Source: Bradyrhizobium sp. CCH5-F6 (GTDB lineage: Bacteria; Pseudomonadota; Alphaproteobacteria; Rhizobiales; Xanthobacteraceae). From it: 56,100 nucleotides of DNA. The notes beneath the pieces are model-generated. The model was not told the DNA's origin. It searched no databases and worked only from the letters and a program-made list of their open reading frames with translations. Within the stretch, counting starts at the first letter, position 1. Every line of letters begins with the position of its first letter. Positions 51,251 to 56,100 of this stretch are shown one piece after another. A program made the position numbers and the translations under genes. The DNA lies in assembly GCF_001556045.1 (NCBI RefSeq), contig NZ_LSIC01000043.1:1-56100 (forward strand), given 5' to 3'.

Positions 51251-52240
51251 ATGGCGGATCAGGCGATTTTGGTGACGGGGGCCGCCGGCTTCATCGGCTT
51301 CCACGTCGCCCGCCAGCTTCTCGGCGAAGGCCGCCCCGTCGTCGGGCTCGACAATCTCAACAGCTATTACGATCCGGCGCTGAAGAAAGCGCGCCTTGCG
51401 CTGCTCGGGGGCCACTCCGGCTTCTCCTTCGTCGAGGCCGATCTCGCCGACCGCGAGACGATGGCGGCGCTGTTCGCGCAACATCGTTTTGCCAAAGTCG
51501 TGCATCTCGCGGCGCAGGCCGGCGTGCGCCACTCGATCGAGCAGCCGTACGCCTATGCCGATTCCAATCTCCAGGGCTTTCTCAACGTGCTGGAGGGCTG
51601 CCGCAACAACGGCTGTCGTCATCTCGTCTACGCCTCGTCATCCTCCGTTTACGGCGCCAACACAAAACTGCCATTTGCGGTTGCGGACCGCACCGATCAC
51701 CCCGTGAGCTTCTATGCCGCGACCAAGAAGGCGAACGAGGTCATGGCGCAGTCATACAGCCACCTCTATCGCCTGCCGGTCACGGGACTGCGCTTCTTTA
51801 CCATCTACGGCCCGTGGGGCCGGCCCGACATGGCCATGTTTCTGTTCGTGAACGCCATCATGGCCGGCAAGCCGATCCGGCTCTTTAACCATGGCAAGAT
51901 GCGCCGCGACTTCACCTATATCGACGATGTGACCCGTGTCGTATCCAGGCTGGTGGATCTTGTGCCTGCGGACGATCCGGCTGCCGCAAATGCGCCGTTT
52001 AAGCTCTACAATGTCGGCAATCATCATCCGGAGGAACTGATGCACGTCGTCGGTCTTCTGGAGCGGGAGCTGGGCCGGACGGCGATCAAAGAATTGCTGC
52101 CGATGCAGCCGGGAGATGTGCTGGAAACGTTCGCGGATGTCGAGGATCTGATGCGCGACACCGGCTTTGCACCGTCAACGCCGATCGAGCATGGGGTCCA
52201 TAATTTCGTCACCTGGTATCGCGGCTATTTCAAGGTTTGA
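51251..52240 (+). CDS. UDP-glucuronate 4-epimerase-like SDR
   Basis: A 329-residue extended SDR. LVTGAAGFIGFHVA is at 7-20, the segment SSSSVYGANTKLPF and SFYAATKKANEVMAQSYSHLY (YxxxK) is characteristic of UDP-GlcA 4-epimerases such as rhizobial LspL. FTIYGPWGRPDMAMF and RDFTYIDDV follow. It would give UDP-galacturonate for LPS or capsule. The ATG at 51251 (MADQAILVTG) has AGG upstream; longer frames to 51062 are discounted. It is divergent from the YbhN-like gene and followed by the ManC-type gene after 7 bases. Confidence 0.88.
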   Translation: MADQAILVTGAAGFIGFHVARQLLGEGRPVVGLDNLNSYYDPALKKARLALLGGHSGFSFVEADLADRETMAALFAQHRFAKVVHLAAQAGVRHSIEQPYAYADSNLQGFLNVLEGCRNNGCRHLVYASSSSVYGANTKLPFAVADRTDHPVSFYAATKKANEVMAQSYSHLYRLPVTGLRFFTIYGPWGRPDMAMFLFVNAIMAGKPIRLFNHGKMRRDFTYIDDVTRVVSRLVDLVPADDPAAANAPFKLYNVGNHHPEELMHVVGLLERELGRTAIKELLPMQPGDVLETFADVEDLMRDTGFAPSTPIEHGVHNFVTWYRGYFKV

Positions 52241-52247
52241 GATCACG

Positions 52248-53660
52248 ATGGACAAACGCATAATCCCCCTGATCATGTGCGGCGGTGCCGGCACGCGGCT
52301 GTGGCCCGCTTCGCGCGAAGTGCGACCCAAGCAATTCCTTCCGCTGTTCGGCGCACGCTCGACGTTCCAGGATACGCTGCTGCGCGTGTCCGATCCCTCG
52401 CTGTTCGATCGTCCGATCGTCATCACCAATGCGGCCTATCGCTTCATGGTGCTGGAGCAGCTCGCAGAGATCGGCATCGAGGCCGACGTGATACTCGAGC
52501 CGATGCGGCGCGATTCCGGTCCCGCGATCGCCGCGGGCGCGGTGTTCGCGCAGAACCGCGACAGCGAAGCGATCGTGCTCGCGCTCGCCGCCGACCACGT
52601 GGTGCAGGACAATGCCGCCTTCGTCGCGGCCTGCCGCGAGGGCCTCACCGCCGCGATCGCCGGGCGCATCGTCACCTTCGGCGTCAAGCCGGAGCGGCCG
52701 GCGACCGAATACGGCTACATCAATCCGGGTGAGGTGATTTCCGGCGAGGTGCATGCGGTCGCCCGCTTCGTCGAGAAGCCGGACGCGGTGAAGGCATCCG
52801 ACTACGTCAATTCGGGCTATCTCTGGAACAGCGGCAACTTCATGTTCCCCGCCAGCGTGCTGCTCGACGAATATCGCAGGGTCGATGCCGCGAGCGTCGA
52901 GGCGGTCACGAGCGCCGTCAACAATGCCGGCCGCGATCTCGGCTTCGTCACGCTGGAGCCGCAGGCCTTCGGCTCGGCGAAGGCGATCTCGATCGACTAT
53001 GCGGTGATGGAAAAGACCTCACGCGCGGCCGTGGTGCCGGTGTCGTGCGGCTGGTCCGACGTCGGCTCCTGGCTCGCGGTGTGGGAGTTGTCGGAGAAGG
53101 ACGCGCAAGGCAATGCGGCGCATGGCACCGCCGTGTTCGAGGACTCCCGCAACTGCAACGTCACCACCGATTCTGCGCTGGTTGCGCTCGAAGGCGTCGA
53201 CGATCTCGTCGTGGTCGCCACGGCCGACGCGATCCTGGTCTCGCGTCAGAAGGATGCCAACGGCCTGAAGCGCCTCGTGACCAAGCTGAAGGCGGTCGCG
53301 CCGAAGGTCACCGAGGAGCATCTTAAGGTGCACAGGCCTTGGGGCAGCTATCAGTCCGTCGACAATGGCGAGCGCCACCAGGTCAAGCGCATCGTGGTGA
53401 AGCCGGGCGGGCGGCTGTCGCTGCAGAAGCACCATCATCGCGCCGAGCACTGGATCGTGGTGCGCGGCACGGCTCAGGTCACCGTCAACGAGACCGTGAA
53501 GACGGTGCACGAGAACGAGTCGATCTACATCCCGATGGGCGCCGTCCACCGGATGGAGAACCCCGGCAAGATCCAGCTGGAACTGATCGAGGTCCAGACC
53601 GGCTCTTATCTCGGGGAAGACGACATCATCCGGATTGAAGACGACTATCAAAGGTCGTAA
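52248..53660 (+). CDS. manC: Mannose-1-phosphate guanylyltransferase / mannose-6-phosphate isomerase
   Basis: A 470-residue type II bifunctional enzyme supplying GDP-mannose. The nucleotidyltransferase pyrophosphorylase motif GGAGTRLWP is at 12-20 with PKQF at 27-30; FVEKPDAVKASDYVNSGYLWNSGNFMF is the sugar site. The C-terminal cupin (about 360-470) holds RPWGSYQSVDNGERHQVKRI, KHHHRAEHWIVVRGTA and PMGAVHRMENPG, the isomerase active site. The ATG at 52248 starts 7 bases after the epimerase stop. The GDP-Man product would feed deoxyhexose or mannose residues in the polysaccharide. Confidence 0.94.
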   Translation: MDKRIIPLIMCGGAGTRLWPASREVRPKQFLPLFGARSTFQDTLLRVSDPSLFDRPIVITNAAYRFMVLEQLAEIGIEADVILEPMRRDSGPAIAAGAVFAQNRDSEAIVLALAADHVVQDNAAFVAACREGLTAAIAGRIVTFGVKPERPATEYGYINPGEVISGEVHAVARFVEKPDAVKASDYVNSGYLWNSGNFMFPASVLLDEYRRVDAASVEAVTSAVNNAGRDLGFVTLEPQAFGSAKAISIDYAVMEKTSRAAVVPVSCGWSDVGSWLAVWELSEKDAQGNAAHGTAVFEDSRNCNVTTDSALVALEGVDDLVVVATADAILVSRQKDANGLKRLVTKLKAVAPKVTEEHLKVHRPWGSYQSVDNGERHQVKRIVVKPGGRLSLQKHHHRAEHWIVVRGTAQVTVNETVKTVHENESIYIPMGAVHRMENPGKIQLELIEVQTGSYLGEDDIIRIEDDYQRS

Positions 53661-53777
53661 CCAGCAAGCTCCGAATCACGCGACCCGGGCCGAGAAGGCG
53701 GTATCTTTTGCGGCCTAAGGCCCGGGGAACGTGTAACTTTTTGAATCAAATCGTGTCCGGACTGCCCGCTCCGCATT

Positions 53778-53793
53778 CGCCACAAATGTGGCG
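53778..53793. promoter_or_regulatory. Short dyad upstream of the Gfo/Idh gene
   Basis: CGCCACA (53778-53784), AA, TGTGGCG (53787-53793): an exact 7-bp inverted repeat inside the 184-base gap after manC, 52 bases before the next ATG. Upstream, AACTTTTTGAATCAAATC is AT-rich and may hold the promoter. The dyad could be an operator; it lacks a T-run and is not a terminator. Confidence 0.45.
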
Positions 53794-53844
53794 GCCGTGC
53801 TAGGAGAGGCACCGGGGATTTGGGTTGAATCGGGGTTTGCTCAG

Positions 53845-54849
53845 ATGAGTTCCAAAGGGTCTGCGCCGGCGAAGGCCGGCTTGCGCGTCGGCGTGATTGG
53901 CGCCGGCGTGATGGGCAGCAACCACGCGCGGGTGCTTGCGGGGCTCCCCGGCATCAGCCTCGTCGGCGTCGTCGATCCCTCGCCGGCACATCGTACGCGG
54001 GCTACGGAACTTGCCAATTGCGAAAGCTTCGAGACGCTCGACCAGCTCCTCGCCGAAGGCGTCGATGCCGTCACCATCGCTGCTCCCACCCATCTGCATC
54101 ACGAGCTCGCGCTCGCCTGCATCGCCAAGAACATCCACGTGCTGGTCGAGAAGCCGATCGCGTCCACGGTGGAAGAGGGCCGCGAGATCGTCGCCGCGGC
54201 ACAGAAGGCCGGCGTGACGCTGATGGTCGGCCATGTCGAGCGCTTCAATCCGGCGGTTGCCGCCGTCAAGCAGGCCATCGCTGGCGAGGATATTCTCTCC
54301 ATCGCCATCACGCGCGTCGGCCCGTTCCCGCCGCGCATGTCCAATGTTGGCGTCGTGATCGATCTCGCCGTGCACGACATCGATCTGATCCGCTGGTTCA
54401 CCGAATCCGACATCGTCGAGGTGCAGCCGCAATTGTCGAGCGCCGTCGCCGAGCGCGAGGACATCGCGCTGTTGCAGTTCCGCACAGCCAACGGCGTGCT
54501 CGCCCACATCAACACCAACTGGCTGACGCCGTTCAAGGCACGCAGCGTCACGGTCGCCACGCGCGGCAAATACGTGATGGGCGATCTGCTCACGCGCCAG
54601 GTCACCGAATGCTTCGGCTTCAAGCCGGATGGCAGCTATTCGATGCGGCATCTGCCTGTCGGCCATGACGAGCCGCTGCGTGCCGAGCTGATCGCGTTCC
54701 TGAAGGCCGTGCGCAACGGCGAGACGCCGGCGGTCACCGGCGACGAGGGCGTCGCCAGCCTCGAGATCGCGACGCAGTGCCTTGAGACACCGGCGCGGCC
54801 TGCGGCCGCCGCGCCCGCCCGGAAGGCTCCGCGCCGCGTCGCCGTCTGA
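53845..54849 (+). CDS. Gfo/Idh/MocA-family nucleotide-sugar dehydrogenase
   Basis: A 334-residue NAD-dependent oxidoreductase. The Rossmann motif is GVIGAGVMGSNHARVLAG (16-33). The catalytic-region EKP is at 102-104 in VLVEKPIAST, and VVIDLAVHDIDLIRW carries the conserved Asp-x2-x-His. WlbA-type members oxidise the 3-position of a UDP-N-acetyl-sugar acid and act with a DegT aminotransferase, which is the next gene here (9-base gap). The ATG at 53845 is preferred over upstream in-frame codons. The exact sugar is not readable from sequence. Confidence 0.88.
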   Translation: MSSKGSAPAKAGLRVGVIGAGVMGSNHARVLAGLPGISLVGVVDPSPAHRTRATELANCESFETLDQLLAEGVDAVTIAAPTHLHHELALACIAKNIHVLVEKPIASTVEEGREIVAAAQKAGVTLMVGHVERFNPAVAAVKQAIAGEDILSIAITRVGPFPPRMSNVGVVIDLAVHDIDLIRWFTESDIVEVQPQLSSAVAEREDIALLQFRTANGVLAHINTNWLTPFKARSVTVATRGKYVMGDLLTRQVTECFGFKPDGSYSMRHLPVGHDEPLRAELIAFLKAVRNGETPAVTGDEGVASLEIATQCLETPARPAAAAPARKAPRRVAV

Positions 54850-54858
54850 TCCCTCTCC

Positions 54859-56040
54859 ATGTCGACCGCTCCAGAAGTGCAAGGCGCCATGAACCAGCAT
54901 CTGCGTTCCGATCCCATTCCCTTCATCGACGTCGGCACGCAGCGGCGCCGGCTCGGTGCCTCGCTCGATGCGGCCGTGACGCGGGTTCTCGATCATTGCC
55001 AGTTCGTGAACGGCCCCGAGGTCTTCGAGCTCGAGAAGCAGCTCGCGGCCTATTGCGGCGCCAAGCACGTGATCGGCTGCGCCAGCGGCACCGACGCGAT
55101 CCTGATGGTGATGATGGCGAAGAAGTTCGGGCCCGGCGATGCCGTGCTGTGTCCTTCCTTCACCTTCATCGCGACCGCCTCGCCGGTAGCGCGGACCGGC
55201 GCGACGCCGGTCTATGTCGACGTGGAGGAAGCAACCTTCAACATGAGCCCGGAGTCGCTGAAGCGCGGCATCGCGAGCGCCCGCAAGGCCGGCCTCAAGC
55301 CCGTCGCGGTCATTCCGGTCGATCTGTTCGGCCAGCCCGCCGATCACGATTCCATCGCCGAGATCGCAAAGGCCGAAGGCCTGTTCGTGCTCGACGACGC
55401 CGCGCAGGGCTTTGGCGCGAGCTACAAGGGCCGCAAGCTCGGCACCATCGGGCATGCCACCGCGACCAGCTTCTTCCCGGCCAAACCGCTCGGCTGTTTC
55501 GGCGACGGCGGCGCGATCTTCACCGATGACGACGAGCTGGCAACCACGCTGCGCAGCATCCGCGTGCACGGGCAGGGCGTCGACAAATACGACAACGTCC
55601 GCCTCGGCCTGACCGGCCGGCTCGACACCATGCAGGCCGCGGTCCTGATCGAGAAGCTGAAGATATTCGACGACGAGATCGCCGCCCGCAACAGGGTCGC
55701 GGAACGCTATGCGCGGGGCCTGTCCAATGTCGTCACCGTGCCGCGGCTGGCGGCCGGCAACACCTCGGTCTGGGCGCAATACACCATCCGCCTCCCCAAA
55801 GGCACCGATCGCGACGGCTTCGCGGCCGCGCTGAAGGCCCAGGGCGTACCGACCGCGATCTATTATGGCAAGTCGATGCATCAGCAGACCGCCTACAAGC
55901 ACTATCCGGTCGCAGAAGGCGGGCTGCCGGGGTGCGAGAGCCTGTCGCAGGACGTCATCAGCCTGCCGATGCACGCTTATTTGACCGAAGCGGACCAGGA
56001 GCGTGTCATCGCCGCCGTGCGCGGCGCGATCGCGGGTTGA
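54859..56040 (+). CDS. DegT/DnrJ/EryC1/StrS-family sugar aminotransferase
   Basis: A 393-residue PLP-dependent enzyme that aminates a keto-sugar nucleotide. PSFTFIATASPVARTGATPVYVDVEE, LDDAAQGFGA (cofactor Asp near 180) and TSFFPAKPLGCFGDGGAI with PLP-binding K209 are family marks. It pairs with the preceding dehydrogenase, giving a 3-amino (WlbE-like) sugar if the dehydrogenase acts at C3; a 4-amino sugar from the WbpM-type product is the alternative. The ATG at 54859 is used, but the ATG at 54889 fits typical N-termini slightly better. An acetyltransferase might follow outside the window. Confidence 0.92.
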   Translation: MSTAPEVQGAMNQHLRSDPIPFIDVGTQRRRLGASLDAAVTRVLDHCQFVNGPEVFELEKQLAAYCGAKHVIGCASGTDAILMVMMAKKFGPGDAVLCPSFTFIATASPVARTGATPVYVDVEEATFNMSPESLKRGIASARKAGLKPVAVIPVDLFGQPADHDSIAEIAKAEGLFVLDDAAQGFGASYKGRKLGTIGHATATSFFPAKPLGCFGDGGAIFTDDDELATTLRSIRVHGQGVDKYDNVRLGLTGRLDTMQAAVLIEKLKIFDDEIAARNRVAERYARGLSNVVTVPRLAAGNTSVWAQYTIRLPKGTDRDGFAAALKAQGVPTAIYYGKSMHQQTAYKHYPVAEGGLPGCESLSQDVISLPMHAYLTEADQERVIAAVRGAIAG

Positions 56041-56045
56041 GGTCC

Positions 56046-56069
56046 ACCTCTCCCGCTTGCGGGAGAGGT
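56046..56069. repeat. Dispersed hairpin, copy 3
   Basis: ACCTCTCCCGC (56046-56056), TT, GCGGGAGAGGT (56059-56069), identical to the hairpin at 19203-19226, followed by CGCGCC-GAA-GGCGCG and GGGTGAGGG as in that copy. It starts 6 bases after the aminotransferase stop and runs to the window edge. Like copy 1 it lies directly downstream of a gene end. Confidence 0.92.
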
Positions 56070-56100
56070 CGCGCCGAAGGCGCGGGTGAGGGCTCTCTCC

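Overview
The window is GC-rich alphaproteobacterial chromosome. Protein content points to Bradyrhizobium or a close relative in the Nitrobacteraceae: many LivHMGF-type importers, rhizobial-style dispersed hairpin repeats, and alphaproteobacterial MetK/AhcY, HldE/HldD/WaaF and surface-polysaccharide genes. No rRNA, tRNA, CRISPR array, prophage or complete insertion sequence was seen.

Left part (1-12.6 kb). A NodU-type carbamoyltransferase, a PaaK-like ligase and an AGE-family sugar epimerase precede a leftward operon (11602 to 4392): LivG ATPase, long acyl-CoA synthetase, LivH, LivM, periplasmic binding protein, LivF ATPase. An acyl-CoA synthetase inside the importer operon, and a PaaK-like protein beyond it, suggest import and CoA activation of a carboxylic acid. 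A Crp/Fnr regulator is transcribed divergently.

Mosaic interval (12.6-16.1 kb). Between crp and hemD lie three copies of a ~95-bp palindromic repeat, two small genes, and three gene-end remnants. These are the 3' ends of an MFS gene, of hemD and of crp, and each matches an intact copy elsewhere in the same interval. The crp remnant differs from the intact gene by six substitutions, all synonymous. This looks like the wreck of a second, diverged crp-MFS-hemD locus joined to the resident one, with repeats at the truncation points. It is the most unusual structure in the window.

Metabolic middle (16.1-34.6 kb). purU; a small lipoprotein; a second, rightward liv operon (binding protein, LivH, LivM, LivG, LivF) ending in a stand-alone methionine-synthase-like protein; then a helix-turn-helix/methyltransferase protein, metK and ahcY, which together make up much of the SAM cycle. 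A BVMO/FMO-like flavoprotein, a tautomerase, an SDR lacking the catalytic Tyr, a LysR regulator, a 51-codon mini-gene, an LpxO-like hydroxylase and a fumarylacetoacetase-family protein follow.

Cell-envelope region (34.7-56.1 kb). An MsbA-type exporter, galE, a glycosyltransferase, an intruding higBA toxin-antitoxin pair, waaF, hldD, hldE and an O-antigen ligase form an LPS-core group. A WbpM/CapD-type dehydratase, glycosyltransferase, WbpV/WreQ-type reductase and WbpL/WreU-type initiating phosphosugar transferase form an O-antigen initiation module. A flippase-like membrane protein, a UDP-glucuronate-4-epimerase-like SDR, a ManC-type enzyme, a Gfo/Idh/MocA dehydrogenase and a DegT aminotransferase supply further sugar nucleotides, probably including an amino sugar. 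The window stops just after the aminotransferase, so this cluster probably continues.
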